From NCBI GenBank assembly GCA_021234155.1, contig JAJEKV010000041.1, positions 10,255,018 to 10,319,017 of the forward strand: a stretch of 64,000 bases of DNA, given 5' to 3'. The first letter of the stretch is position 1; each line of letters begins with the position of its first letter. The stretch is from Isoetes taiwanensis. Its lineage: Eukaryota; Streptophyta; Lycopodiopsida; Isoetales; Isoetaceae. The position numbers and the translations under genes were made by a program. Positions 1-10,037 of the stretch are shown here, one piece after another. The notes beneath the pieces are model-generated. The model saw only the letters and a list, made by a program, of their open reading frames with translations, ran no database searches and had not been told where the DNA came from.

Positions 1-994
1 TTGTAACCGGATGCTCGTATGGCCGATGCTCGTATGGCGATCTTGATGGGTTTTTGCGGCCGGTCATGGCCGGTTTGATTATGGCGCCTTCTTCTTCTTT
101 TGCGATGGTCGGCTTAGAAAGCTTTATAGTCATTCTCATTTCTGCATCACAAACAGGGAGGAGCTATGAGCAAGCTTTGTAGAACAATGTTAAGGCAAAT
201 CCGGCGGATTCTTTTTCTGCTGCACAATTTGGTGGATTCTTTTTTCGCTTCACAATCCGCATGACAAGTTACCTTTGAACAATTTTCTTTTCCATGTTCT
301 GCATCCACAACGCCTACTTTCTTTCCTCCCTGCTTTACGAGCGCATTATAAGAGGAAGGCTCAACGAACTGTTCTTCTGAATCGACTCAAAACATACTAG
401 GTCCTGCTTCTGAATTGACAAAGGAAAGTTTCTTCTCCGAATCCGGCGGGAAGACGCGAGGGAAGCTCGAAGCTAATCGCACGCCGAGATCTCCGCTGTT
501 GTCGCCCCAAACCCCATCAGACTAGGCGCTTGCAAATCCAGGTTTCGCTATAAAGAACTCGGGCTATGTTGTGAATCCAGGTTTTGCAGCAATGGCCCTT
601 CTATATCAAGGAATTCAGGTTTTCTTGAAAACTCAGGCTTTACTCCAGGTTTTATGACAACGGCCTTTTCCCATAGCCTCACTCATTTTGCTACCGGATT
701 GCTATTACTTTTTGAAAAAAGTTCGCTCCAGGGTTTGTTTGCCATAGCCGCAGCTCCATTTTCTTTAACCGCTTTTCCTGGATCCGAGTCCCTGCCCTTG
801 GAAATGGCACTGTTCAGGGTTTCAGGAGGCAAGCTTCCGCATGTCCTAAGTAGTCTGCTGCTAAGCTCCCCTACAAAAAAGCCATGGCTATCAAGAACCA
901 CGGGCTTTTCTTTTGCCTTCATGTCTCTGTTTTAGGCAATGTTATTAGAAGCCATAGCCGTGGCTGCACATGAGTATGTGCCTAATTTTGTTCA
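1..994. other. No gene recognised upstream of the kinesin exon
   Basis: I see no convincing gene here. Short phrases containing CCAGGTTT recur at roughly 30-90 base intervals between about 529 and 815. The minus strand at 683-922 can be read as about 80 residues rich in Lys, Ser and Pro, weakly like the start of a LINE ORF1 protein, but no domain supports that. The final bases before 995 (CCTAATTTTGTTCAG) look like a polypyrimidine tract and splice acceptor for the kinesin exon that follows. Confidence 0.4.
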
Positions 995-1122
995 GAGACT
1001 GAATCAAGAGCTTATCATGGCACAAGGTGGCATCAAGCTTTTGGCTAGAGTAGCAGATGATGTAGAAGATCCACAGATACTAAGAATGGTTGCAGGTGCC
1101 ATTGCAAATATTTGGAGCAATG
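995..1122 (+). pseudogene. Armadillo-repeat kinesin (ARK-type) pseudogene, upstream exon
   Basis: Reading through 939-1130 gives NQELIMAQGGIKLL followed by EDPQILRMVAGAIAN. This is the signature of the last armadillo repeats of the plant ungrouped armadillo-repeat kinesins (ARK family), which control microtubule dynamics in tip-growing cells. The exon is bounded by a TTCAG acceptor at 990-994 and an AATG|GT donor at 1119-1124. The residues normally reading NLCGN are altered to NIWSN. The donor bases ATGGT are the target-site duplication of the copia element that begins at 1125; the second copy at 6805-6809 continues as GTATCATCC. The matching downstream exons lie past the element at 6977-7483. 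Frameshifts, a deletion and a stop there show this is a pseudogene or isolated gene fragment. No motor domain was found. Confidence 0.82.
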
Positions 1123-1124
1123 GT

Positions 1125-1825
1125 TGTTAGAAAAAGTACTTCCTAATATGCCTAGCAAGATAGCTTGAAAGACTACTTGTTTCACAAATATTTATTCAAC
1201 CTTGGGAGCCAAAAGGTGGTCTCTAATCCCAAGTCTATTGAAAAACAAGTACAAGCAATAGTTCAAGTAAAAATCATCTAGAAATAATCATATAATCACT
1301 TCATGATCATAGTAGTCTTTGTCTAGATGATTTAAAATAACAACTTAAACTATTAAACCATAGAAATCACTGTAAGAATGTTATTTGTAGCTCACAAATA
1401 TTGACCAAAAAATATCAGTAGCTAGGTTGACCACGAACTCGCCTTAGGTAATCCGGCTCCAAATCTCTCTCGTGCTTGCCCGCATTTCCGCTAGCTCCTC
1501 CTTAAGCATATATATCTTCATTCCTACGTGTAGGAAGAGGTATCCAATGAGATCAACTGCTAAACTTAGAGAAACCGTGTTCTACATTATCCCACAGCAT
1601 TCGTGAGTAAATCGGCTCCTCTGCTATTATCCCACATGCCCACCAGAAGAAATCGGCTTTTGTTCAACCATTGAACCTTAGGTTTAACAAAACTAAGAAT
1701 AAACACTTCAAAAGTTGAATAAACCTTAGACTCCAGATTTGTTGAGCTGCAACTATGAATTTGCAACTTTTGAGAAGGCAATCATGCACTTTGTTATCAA
1801 CCCTAAAGGTGACCAAACATTAACA
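1125..1825 (-). repeat. 3' LTR of the copia element
   Basis: The 701-base terminal repeat begins TGTTAG and ends TTAACA. Most of it is identical to the 6107-6804 copy. Differences cluster at 1370-1560 and at isolated sites such as 1592-1593 and 1806-1812, nearly all where the other copy has CTG or CAG. A purine-rich tract (read on the minus strand as GCCGAGGAGGAG) abuts it at 1826-1837, as expected for plus-strand priming. Confidence 0.93.
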
Positions 1826-1910
1826 CTCCTCCTCGGCTTCATTAGTTGATAACATTAAGATAGTTTCGAATCACGAAATTTATTTTCTGCCCGAGCTTTT
1901 AGTTAAGATA

Positions 1911-2246
1911 TCACCGTTTGATCTCCGCCTTTATATACCTCATTTGAATAATCTTCTTTTCTGCTAAATCTCTGATAAAGTGAATGTTGAGCTCAATATG
2001 CTTTGTTCTCTCATGTGCAACTGGGTTTTTCACTATTGCAATGCAGCTCTGACTATCTGTGAAGATTTCGAAGGCTTCAACCTCGCTCACGCTTAATTCA
2101 TTTAATAGCCTTTTAACCAAGCAATCTCCTTGGCTACTAGAGAGGTAAATGCATATTCGCTTGTGAGAACTCATGGCTATGGCTGGGATCGATTTTTTTG
2201 CATCTCCAAATAACGACTCCTCCAAATGAAAAATTGCATAACCCAA
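1911..2246 (-). CDS. Copia RNase H domain fragment
   Basis: The reading frame encodes the copia RNase H. It ends with FTDSQSCIAIVKNP and HERTKHIELNIHFIRD, which match the conserved DNQSAI...KNP and RTKHID.HFIRE blocks. RNase H removes the RNA strand of the RNA:DNA hybrid during reverse transcription. The N-terminal part overlaps a second frame (2137-2325) that carries more of the same domain, so there is at least one frameshift near 2200-2300. It follows RT in the usual copia order and ends about 85 bases from the 3' LTR. Confidence 0.85.
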   Translation of the reverse strand: MGYAIFHLEESLFGDAKKSIPAIAMSSHKRICIYLSSSQGDCLVKRLLNELSVSEVEAFEIFTDSQSCIAIVKNPVAHERTKHIELNIHFIRDLAEKKIIQMRYIKAEIKR

Positions 2247-2303
2247 GTGGACTTTCTACATTCCAAGTCACCTCCCCAATCGCATCACTATATGCAAATA
2301 ATT

Positions 2304-2837
2304 TCAAATTGTCGAGGTATAACAAATTCCATGATTCTCAGTACCTTTCAAGTATTTGAGCACTTCGTTTTTCAAATTTTTCAAGTGTTCCTTAGTGGGA
2401 TTATGACATTTTCTACTTAATATATTCCTTTGATATGCTATATCGGGCCTGGTACTATTTGCCAAGTATAGTAAACAGCCAACTAATGCCCTATAAGGAA
2501 TGAATTCCATGTCTGCTATTTCTTTGTCAGTTTGCTCTTGATTGTCAGTCAACCTGTGGCCTGGTAGCATTGGAATTTTTGCTGCATTTGCATTTTCCAG
2601 ATTAAATCTCTCCAGCATGTTTTCCACATGTTTACATTGGCTCAACTTTAATGTCTTTTCTTGTTTGTTTCTGATCACATCTATTCCTAGAAACTTCTTC
2701 AACTCACCCAGATCAGTCATTTGAAAACGTGATTTTAGAATATTTTTGCATTCATCCAATAGCCTCATAGAGTTTGCTACCATAATGCAATCATCCACAT
2801 AAAGTGCAATGATGCAAAAATTATCTTCCTTTTTCAA
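2304..2837 (-). CDS. Copia reverse transcriptase, C-terminal half
   Basis: The frame encodes the catalytic half of the copia reverse transcriptase. ALYVDDCIMVA carries the YVDD active-site box. It is followed by MTDLGELKKFLGIDV and a stretch containing ALVGCLLYLANSTRPDIAY, both typical of Ty1/copia RT. It copies element RNA into DNA inside virus-like particles. A frameshift between about 2838 and 2888 separates it from the upstream frame at 2888-4783 that holds integrase and the N-terminal half of RT. Confidence 0.92.
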   Translation of the reverse strand: MKKEDNFCIIALYVDDCIMVANSMRLLDECKNILKSRFQMTDLGELKKFLGIDVIRNKQEKTLKLSQCKHVENMLERFNLENANAAKIPMLPGHRLTDNQEQTDKEIADMEFIPYRALVGCLLYLANSTRPDIAYQRNILSRKCHNPTKEHLKNLKNEVLKYLKGTENHGICYTSTI

Positions 2838-2887
2838 ATCATGATGTGGTTTCCATCATTTTTCAATTTTTCAAACCCTTGTTCCTT

Positions 2888-4783
2888 CTAGAAATGGTCC
2901 ATGCATAAATACCATTCTCTTGGGGATTGTTTTAGACCATAGACTGCCCTGTTTAATTTCCAGACCATGTTTTTATCCTTTTCAAATCCAGGTGGCTGTT
3001 TCATGTATGCTTCTTCTTCAAGAATAGCATTTAAGAAAGCAGTTTTCACATCCATGTGATGTAGTTCCAAACCTAGAGCATTTGCCATTGCCAAAAGGAT
3101 TCTAATGCTAGTAAGTTTGACAATTGGAGAGTATGTCTCCTCATAATCTCTTCCCTTTTTTTGAGTGAATCCTTGTGCTACTAACCTCGCTTTGTATTTT
3201 CTTGTACCATCAGGATTTTGTTTTATTCTGAAGACCCACTTGCTTCCAATAATATTTTTCCCTTTTTCTGATTTGACAAGATCATAGGTTTCTGTATCTT
3301 CAAAAGATGTCAACTCATCTTCCATTGCTTTTAACCATTCAATTTTATTCACACTATTTTGCACTTCTTCAAAAGTTTCTGGTATTAGCTCATTTTCTAG
3401 AATAGTCATAATTTGTTCATAAGGTATTTCCTCTTCCTCCTTTTTCCTTTCAATTCGTCTGCTTCTACCTCCTTCAGTTCTTCCATATTGCATTTCTCCT
3501 AACCCTCCCTCCTCAATTAATCTTTGAGCTTGAGTTCTTCTTTTCCTTCCAATATTTTCTTGAACTTTTTCTGCCTCAGGTATATTCTCGGCTGGTACCA
3601 CAGTAGTTTCCTTTTCCCCATTTTCTGCACTTATATGCTCCTTGTCTGAACAAGTGTCAGAGACATCATTCTTTTCATTATCTTCATCATTATCCAGATC
3701 TATCTTATTCTCATTTACATCAGAATTTTGCTCCTGGATTTTGACTCCCTTTTTGTATCTATCTTTATAGACAACTTTTTCATTAAATAAGACGTCTCTG
3801 CTAATAATAATGGTTTGCTTTTCTGGCATAAAAATTCTGTAGCCTTTGGATTCAGTATCATATCCCACCAAAAAACCTATCTCTGCTTTATCATCCAACT
3901 TCTTTCTTAATTCTATTGGCTTGTGTACATAACATAAACAACCATATGTTTTGAGCCAGTCAAAATTTAATCTTTCATTTGTATTCCAAACTAAATTAGG
4001 TATCTTACCTTTTATACTTGCAGATGGTAACATGTTTTGAATTCGGATTGCAGTTCTCAAAGCCTCCTCCCATAAGTTTCTTGGTAAACCACTTTGTTTA
4101 AGCATTGCCCTTACTGCATCCAAAATTGTCCTATTTTTCCTTTCAGCAGTCCCATTTTGTTGAGGACTAAATCTGCAAGTTAGTTGTCTTTTGATGCCAT
4201 GATTAATGCAAAAACTTCTGAACTTTTGTGACAGGTATTCTCCTCCTCGGTCAGATCTAACACATTTGACTTTTAGACCAGTTTCTCTTTCAACCTCAGT
4301 CACAAATTGTTTGAATGCTTGTAAAGCTTGAGATTTTCTTGTCAAACAATAGATTGTGCATTTTCTGCTATAGTCATCAATGAATGTAATGAAATATCTA
4401 TGATTTGTCCTACTTCTTACATTCAAGGGGCCACATAGGTCTGTATGAATAAGTTCTAAAACTTGTGTTGTCTTTGATTCCCTTCTTTTGAAAGGTAGTC
4501 TATTCAATTTCCCAACTGCACACCCTTCACATAATGGATCTTCCTTTCCTGAGTCATTGCAGTTTATAACTCCAAGCTTTTGTAAAGTTCTTAGATTGTG
4601 ATAATGTGTATGTGCTAGTCTGTTATGCCATAATTCCAAATCTGCTTCTTGAATTAGGTTTACATTGTTTGCCATAAGACCATGCATTTGAAATAAATTC
4701 CCCATCCTCCTTGCTCGAAATTTCAGAATTCCATTCATAAGAACATTACATTCTTTGGAGTCAAAAGTAATTTTGTACCCCAA
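2888..4783 (-). CDS. Copia integrase and N-terminal reverse transcriptase
   Basis: This is a long open frame of about 630 residues. Residues 45-110 are the GAG-pre-integrase zinc domain, with LELWHNRLAHTHYHNLRTL and a CEGC pair. The integrase core carries its three acidic residues in IHTDLCGP, RSDRGGEY and NGTAERKNR. An acidic linker follows, including PNLVWNTNERLNF and GFLVGYDTESKGYRI. RT begins near residue 470 with WLKAMEDELTSFE, WVFRIK, MDVKTAFLNA and AVYGLKQSPREWY. Integrase inserts the cDNA into chromosomes. The frame ends at 2888 just after the LKQSPR motif, where a frameshift moves RT to the next frame. The true start lies upstream in the damaged protease region. Confidence 0.93.
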   Translation of the reverse strand: MGYKITFDSKECNVLMNGILKFRARRMGNLFQMHGLMANNVNLIQEADLELWHNRLAHTHYHNLRTLQKLGVINCNDSGKEDPLCEGCAVGKLNRLPFKRRESKTTQVLELIHTDLCGPLNVRSRTNHRYFITFIDDYSRKCTIYCLTRKSQALQAFKQFVTEVERETGLKVKCVRSDRGGEYLSQKFRSFCINHGIKRQLTCRFSPQQNGTAERKNRTILDAVRAMLKQSGLPRNLWEEALRTAIRIQNMLPSASIKGKIPNLVWNTNERLNFDWLKTYGCLCYVHKPIELRKKLDDKAEIGFLVGYDTESKGYRIFMPEKQTIIISRDVLFNEKVVYKDRYKKGVKIQEQNSDVNENKIDLDNDEDNEKNDVSDTCSDKEHISAENGEKETTVVPAENIPEAEKVQENIGRKRRTQAQRLIEEGGLGEMQYGRTEGGRSRRIERKKEEEEIPYEQIMTILENELIPETFEEVQNSVNKIEWLKAMEDELTSFEDTETYDLVKSEKGKNIIGSKWVFRIKQNPDGTRKYKARLVAQGFTQKKGRDYEETYSPIVKLTSIRILLAMANALGLELHHMDVKTAFLNAILEEEAYMKQPPGFEKDKNMVWKLNRAVYGLKQSPREWYLCMDHF

Positions 4784-5140
4784 GTCAACAAGTTTTACTC
4801 CACGTAAATCAGATTCTTAATAATAAGCGGCACACATAACACATCTTCTATATTTACAATGTTCCCCTCCAGATCTTCAAGTTGTAATAATCCTTTACCC
4901 TCAATCTCGTTAGAGCTCCATTTCCAACTTGAATTTGTTTGGAGTTTGTGGTAGACAAATTTCTAAGCATCTCGATTGACTTTACTCTTGATCTTTCGGC
5001 TCGAAATCAACTACAAACAAATCGAGTTGTCGATTATGATTTTCATGAACAACAAAAAAAGCATTGGTTACCTCTTCATCTGAATCACCAATCTCAGCTT
5101 TGTTCTTTTCTTCAACCTCTCGGGCTACAAATGTTTTGTC
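4784..5140 (-). pseudogene. Copia protease remnant
   Basis: On the minus strand this stretch reads FFVVHENHN, then FVVD, and later TKSIEML...STTNSKQIQVGNGA and EDLEGNIVNIEDVL. That is the sequence around a copia aspartic protease, which cleaves the gag-pol polyprotein. The catalytic Asp-Ser-Gly-Ala site should follow FVVD, but the bases there read GATTTCGAGCC, so the site is disrupted by an indel at a CAG-type position. Stops separate it from gag and integrase. No intact protease can be translated. Confidence 0.6.
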
Positions 5141-6013
5141 TCAGATTCCTTCCTCGACCTCTATTTGAACTGCTTCCCCTTCCTCTTCCAAAGTTCTTAG
5201 GAGTAGGGCATTTTGCACCATATGCCCTCTCCCTCCACAATTAAAACAATTAAACTCCTTTTCTTTTCTTAATTTAGGGCATTCATTTTTATAATGGCCA
5301 CGCTCATGGCAATAATAGCATACACCCCTTTCTTTTCTCTTGATCATTAAAACTTGGGGTTTTCTTGACTTCGCCTCGAATCTTTTTTTTGTTTCCCACT
5401 CTGTTCTTAGTAGATTTTTCAGCCTCTTCTTTAGTTTTACATGTATTTCTAACAAACAAGGCCAAGTTTTCATTATCACTTATGGCTCTAGAAATTTGAA
5501 GTACTTGGCCCTTTCGGATATGATAGTACACCTTGCCTCAAATTAGGTCTGCTATCATATTATCAAACTTGTTAAAGAATTCAACTACATCTTCCTCTTT
5601 CTCGTGATTTTCAAATTCCTTAACTCATTTTCTAATAAATCCATTTGTGAAGTTGTTTTTTTCATATAGTGACTCAATAAGAATTTCCACATGTCCTTAG
5701 GACTAAGAGATCTCAATTTCAATCTAATAGTAGGACTAACTTTGCAAGAAATAATACCTTGAGCTTCTTTAATTTTTGCTTGTATTGATTTTTCCCGCAC
5801 TAGCTGCTCCAGCCTGTGGTACTTGCCCCCGCTCCCTCGCTGTTCCACTTTGTCGTATGCACCATCAGAGGATTTGCTTGCTCCTCCTACCACTGATTCT
5901 GCTGAACCGGATCTCACCACGGCTCCGATTAACTTACAGCCACTTGACTGGTAGGATCTACCAGTTCCCAAAGATCTTCTACTTCCAAAATATGGATCAT
6001 GGCGTCCTTCCAT
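5141..6013 (-). pseudogene. Copia gag (capsid/nucleocapsid), frameshifted
   Basis: Two overlapping minus frames carry gag. The upstream one (5585-6013) includes IKEAQGIISCKVSPTIRLKL and LLENELRNLKI, the UBN2-type capsid region of copia gag. The downstream one (5141-5479) has a zinc knuckle CYYCHERGHYKNEC (CX2CX4HX4C) and a second knuckle CFNCGGRGHMVQN whose last Cys is out of frame; the next frame then reads a Gly/Arg-rich tail. Gag forms the particle and binds element RNA. At least two frameshifts are present (near 5480-5600 and near 5215). It lies next to the primer site and 5' LTR, as expected. Confidence 0.85.
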
Positions 6014-6088
6014 ACTTGGAAACCAGGTCCACCTTTGTAAACCTCCACCTGATTCAAAAGACTAGCTCCAAATCTGCTAGACATGTCT

Positions 6089-6104
6089 CTGCGGCTCGAT
6101 ACCA
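6089..6104 (-). other. Primer-binding site of the copia element
   Basis: Read on the minus strand the bases next to the 5' LTR are TGGTATCGAGCCGCAG. The usual plant initiator-Met tRNA site is TGGTATCAGAGCC, so this copy matches except that the CAG is collapsed. Two bases separate it from the LTR end at 6107. The same CAG-type defect recurs elsewhere in the window. Confidence 0.8.
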
Positions 6105-6106
6105 AT

Positions 6107-6804
6107 TGTTAGAAAAAGTACTTCCTAATATGCCTAGCAAGATAGCTTGAAAGACTACTTGTTTCACAAATATTTATTCAACCTTGGGAGCCAAAAGGTG
6201 GTCTCTAATCCCAAGTCTATTGAAAAACAAGTACAAGCAATAGTTCAAGTAAAAATCATCTAGAAATAATCATATAATCACTTCATGATCATAGTAGTCT
6301 TTGTCTAGATGATTTTAAATAACAACTTAAACTATTAAACCATAGAAATCACTGTAGCAATGTTACTGTAGCTACAGTATTGACCAAAATACTGTAGCTA
6401 GGTTGACCACGAACTCTGCCTTAGGTAATCCGGCTCCAAATCTCTCTGTGCTTGCCCGTACCTTCTGCTAGCTCCTCCTTAAGCATATATATCTTCATTC
6501 CGGCGGTGTAGGAAGAGGTATCCAGTCAGATCAACCTGCTAAACTTAGAGAAACCGTGTTCTACATTATCCCACAGGCATTCGTGAGTAAATCGGCTCCT
6601 CTGCTATTATCCCACATGCCCACCAGAAGAAATCGGCTTTTGTTCAACCATTGAACCTTAGGTTTAACAAAACTAAGAATAAACACTTCAAAAGTTGAAT
6701 AAACCTTAGACTCCAGATTTGTTGAGCTGCAACTATGAATTTGCAACTTTTGAGAAGGCAATCATGCACTTTGTTATCAACCCTAAGCTGACCAAACATT
6801 AACA
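6107..6804 (-). repeat. 5' LTR of the copia element
   Basis: This 698-base repeat pairs with 1125-1825. It starts TGTTAG and ends TTAACA, directly followed by the target duplication ATGGT at 6805-6809. This copy keeps the regular CTG/CAG readings (for example ACTGTAGCTACAGT near 6375) that are scrambled in the other copy. In the element's orientation it is the promoter-bearing repeat. Confidence 0.93.
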
Positions 6805-6976
6805 ATGGTATCATCCCAATCTGTTAAAAAAATAACAACAAATTCAGGAATGATGATAATGGCAATAATAGCAGTGAAGTGATACAGGGATGCATGTATA
6901 TATGAGATGTTTTTGGTCTCTCGTTTTTTGAAGAGATAAGAACTCTAGTGAGGTCTCAAACAAATTACAAACGACG

Positions 6977-7483
6977 TTGAGAGAAGAAGGGGAAATAAGA
7001 GCTCTGCTCGTGATGGTAAAATCAAGACAGAGGGATTGCTAATTTGCAAAATGTGAATCTCGGACAGGCACAAGCTATGAGTTGTCCTCGTGGCCTCAAT
7101 TTTGTATGCTATATGAAGTCTTAATGCTTGTATTGGTACACGAAGTAGAACTGGCCGATCTCTGCTCATTGATGATGGGGCACTGCTATGGGTTGTCGAT
7201 AATGCCAGCAATGAAGCTTCACCCATTTGTAGACATATTGAACTTGCTCTATGTCATCTTGCTCAACATGGTATGCCCAAAGTGCTTTTCTATCAAACTA
7301 GTATGTTCTAATTATTATAGATCATATATTCTTTGCAGAAGTGAAGCTGGAGGAGCACTATAGGAACTTAGTCAGATTTCTAAAGAATGTTCAAGAGAAG
7401 ACATCCATAACCTTTCCATGCGAACATTGAATAGTTGTGTAACTTTTCAAACAGAATTGCGATGGCGTCAAAGGATAAAATAA
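6977..7483 (+). pseudogene. Armadillo-repeat kinesin pseudogene, 3'-terminal exons
   Basis: Two exon-like blocks continue the kinesin tail. Block 1 (about 6977-7270) reads LREEGEIRALLVMVK, then after a deletion and one frameshift FAKCESR, then SLLIDDGALLWVVDNA and SPICRHIELALCHLAQH. It ends at a CAACATG|GTATGC donor. Block 2 (7339-7483) follows a TTTGCAG acceptor and reads GGAL, then SKECSREDIHNLSMRTLNS and TFQTELRW before a TAA stop. These are the C-terminal armadillo repeats of plant ARK kinesins. Inactivating changes are a missing stretch of about 14 residues, a 1-base loss before AKCESR, and a TAG at 7361-7363 where the family has Trp. Intron positions are retained, so this decayed from a genomic copy and not a retrocopy. 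Confidence 0.83.
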
Positions 7484-7659
7484 GTGTGCAATATTTTTCT
7501 AGCTACTCTTAGTTGTACAACTCCCAATTTTTTGGAGGGTCTGGTCTGCCACGTTTGTAATCGACTAGTGTAACTAAACACATATATCAAAATAGGCCCC
7601 ATGGATATAATTCACGTACTTGTACTTGTGTGTGTGAATCAAGCTTTGGTATGATTATG

Positions 7660-8392
7660 TGATACGGCACTAGCTTGGGGGCGTGGCTCAGAGAAGGATT
7701 TGCAGAAAACAAACACGAGGGCAAGGGTCTTTTATTAACTTTGATTGTTATAGCCTTAGGCGTTTTAAATTGCACTTTTTAATAAGGGAACCATTGAAAA
7801 GATAAACATGTTAAACTAAAAGGAACTATTGGAATCGATTTAACCGTTTAGGTAAAAAAAACGAACTGAAGCATGTAAAACAAACAAAATCGAAAGTTGA
7901 ACCTTTGTTGTCGGAAAAAAGGGCAAAGCAGGCAAATAGCTCTTGGGTCCGGCGGACTGGTGGGATTGCCTTTCCGGACTGCTAAGAATAGCGATAAAAC
8001 GTTATTTGCCAAATTTAGCAAAAGGTAAAGGGAATTTAAATTTAGTTGCACGACACCTTTTAAGATAGTATAAGAAGGAATTGATCTGCAGGTTGTAGCG
8101 GCCCGTAAGTGCCTAGCATGCTATAGAATCCACCTGTCTGATGAGATCTCTTGGTAAATTGTGATTGAAATAAGTGTTTCCTTTAGCTCTAGAGAATTCG
8201 AGAATCCCGAGAGGCTATCCGGTGGTTAGCATACTCTCAATTGGGAGGAATTTGAGCTTGAACTTGCCCGTGTTTGCAAATCGAGCCGGTTGGGTGGATA
8301 AGTTGTCTTAGAGACTTTGATCCGGAGATTCAATTTCGCTTTGGACTAACCGTGTTTGATAGTTTTGCAGACAGGGAAGCCCGTTTGTATCA
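7660..8392 (+). repeat. 5' LTR of the gag-only element
   Basis: The 733-base repeat starts TGATACGGCACTAGC and ends GTTTGTATCA, directly before AG and the primer site. It pairs with 10042-10788. Differences concentrate where the partner reads CAG or CTG; for example this copy has ATTCGAGAATCCCGAGAGG where the partner has CCAGAG twice. Confidence 0.88.
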
Positions 8393-8394
8393 AG

Positions 8395-8411
8395 TGGTAT
8401 CAGAGCTGTGA
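8395..8411 (+). other. Primer-binding site of the gag-only element
   Basis: TGGTATCAGAGCTGTGA begins two bases after the 5' LTR. Its first twelve bases are the exact plant initiator-Met tRNA complement, which primes minus-strand DNA synthesis. Confidence 0.92.
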
Positions 8412-8700
8412 CATCCTAAGACTTTGTGAAATGGCCCAGAACAAATTTAATCTTCACAGTGAGACCCGGTATAATCAAGCTATGAATCTTTGCTGCACAG
8501 TTAAAACCTGGATTAACATCTTTGCCTACATCTGTTAGTTTTGAGGAGAACCAGAAGAAACTTGAATATGTAGCAATTCTGTATGGGCACTTGCCAGACA
8601 TATTCCAACAGCCTCCTTTGCCTGCAAGCATGCCACCAGTTACTCCATCACCACCTGATTCTCCTGTTGTAGTTGCCAATGCCAAAATAGGTTGAATTAA

Positions 8701-9624
8701 ATGGTTGGAGAAGGTAGAAGGAATGCCGTCATATGCGGGAAATAAGCGGAGTCCACCGGCCGGTTCTAAGTTCACGGCAAGTTGGGAAAGTTTCTTTGAA
8801 AGAGTAAAAGCTACGGAGGAGGGGGCGCAAGCTATGGACAAATATTTAACCCGACATAGCGCGAATATGGTGGCAAAGGTCGTAAGAAATTGTTACCTCG
8901 GGTTTTACGAGTAGCTTTTAGAAAAGCATTTGAGTCACACAACTTGCATGCAAATTATTACCCAGATCTTAAAAGGCAGTGGGATCTTTTTAAGCAAGGG
9001 GAACATGAATCGGTACATCACTTTTATTCCAAGTTCTCCTACTTAGTGGTACAGATGGGAGAATTACAGCCAGGAGGACTATCTGAAAGTGAAGTGACGC
9101 GAAAATTCATAGCTGGACTGCGAGATCCATTATATGCAGAGCTATGTTTTGCAGAACCATCAATTATTGATGAAGCAGTGCGAAAGGCTAAAGCCGCAGA
9201 GATGAAACTCAATCCTAGTATAATACGGTATGATATATGGGAGGGGTTTCCTCAGGAGAAAATTTTTAAGACTGATAATGGCAAGGCATCTGAAAGAGAG
9301 AATAAGCGGAATCGAGTAAGTGCCTTGCCTGGCAATGATGAACCCCGTACGAAGAGAAGCAACGGAGAGCGCAGGATGGCCAAAGCTCAAACAAAAACGC
9401 ACCCCCGGGAGGATGTTTTATATGTGGAGGTCCACACTATAAGAATCAATGTCCAAAAGTCATATCCAAAGGGGATCTTGAGCAACCAAAGGAGGATACT
9501 CGAGCAAAAACCCGAACAACTGCGCAGATTGCTCATGTTCGTGTTGCAGAAGAAGTTCCTGAAAAGGTTCCTGAAAGTTCCCACGCTAAGTTTGACAAAG
9601 AAAAGGAAGACTATAAAGAAGTAA
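8701..9624 (+). pseudogene. Ty3/gypsy-type gag of the gag-only element
   Basis: The protein is spread over three frames. The first (8705-8914) gives WLEKVEGMPSYAG and ASWESFFERVKA. The second (8890-9624) gives FRKAFESHNLHANYYPDLKR, WDLFKQGEHESVHHFYSKF and FIAGLRDPLYAEL, the retrotransposon gag capsid region. The zinc knuckle lies at 9414-9452 in another frame as CFICGGPHYKNQC (CX2CX4HX4C). Gag would form particles around element RNA. At least two frameshifts (near 8900 and 9400) break it. No pol motif follows before the 3' LTR. Confidence 0.85.
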
Positions 9625-9785
9625 GCCTTCAAATTGGCTCGTGGGTAAAAACAAGTAGGGTAAAGACATGTGTGTGTGTTGAATGATTTGAGCATTGTAT
9701 TCATTTGGTTTGAGATAATGAAAGTTTTTTTCAAATGAATGTTGCTCTAGAATTTAGAAGGGGGCAACTGTGACTGCAGCACAGA

Positions 9786-10037
9786 AGCCAGACCCTTAGA
9801 ACTGTAAGGCAGATGGTAAGTTTACCAGCCTAGAAGAAATCCTTTCAAAGCAGATAGTCAGGTGACTAGCTTAGAAAGAAAGGTAGAAATCCGTTCAAAG
9901 CAGAGAGTCAGGTGACTAGCTTAGAAAGAAAGGTGGTTATTCCAGACAAAGCAGATAGTCAGTTGACTAGCTTTGGGAAAGATTGTTACTCCTAAAGGCG
10001 GATGATCGAGGGCGATCAGCCTTGGGAAGGAGGAGGG
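9786..10037 (+). repeat. Five 50-base tandem units before the 3' LTR
   Basis: Units of about 50 bases begin near 9786, 9836, 9886, 9936 and 9987. Each holds an AAAGCAGATAGTCAGGTGACTAGCTT-like core cut down here to GTCAGGTGACTAGCTT. Units 2 and 3 are nearly identical; the outer ones are degenerate. The last runs into the purine-rich tract at 10025-10041 (GGAAGGAGGAGGGAATC) that abuts the LTR. Confidence 0.8.

Larger units (their letters stand above)
1125..6804 (-). mobile_element. Complete Ty1/copia LTR retrotransposon
   Basis: This 5680-base element runs on the minus strand. It has two LTRs (1125-1825 and 6107-6804), each starting TGTTA and ending TAACA, and a perfect 5-base target duplication ATGGT at 1120-1124 and 6805-6809. 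Reading right to left, the order is 5' LTR, tRNA-Met type primer site, gag with zinc knuckle, protease remnant, integrase, reverse transcriptase, RNase H, purine-rich tract, 3' LTR. Integrase before RT is the defining copia order. The domain wording resembles Tork/Tnt1-type elements. Coding is broken by frameshifts between gag, protease and pol, and inside RT. Several breaks lie at CAG/CTG-type sites and may be consensus errors. The insertion sits on a splice donor of the kinesin pseudogene. Confidence 0.95.
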
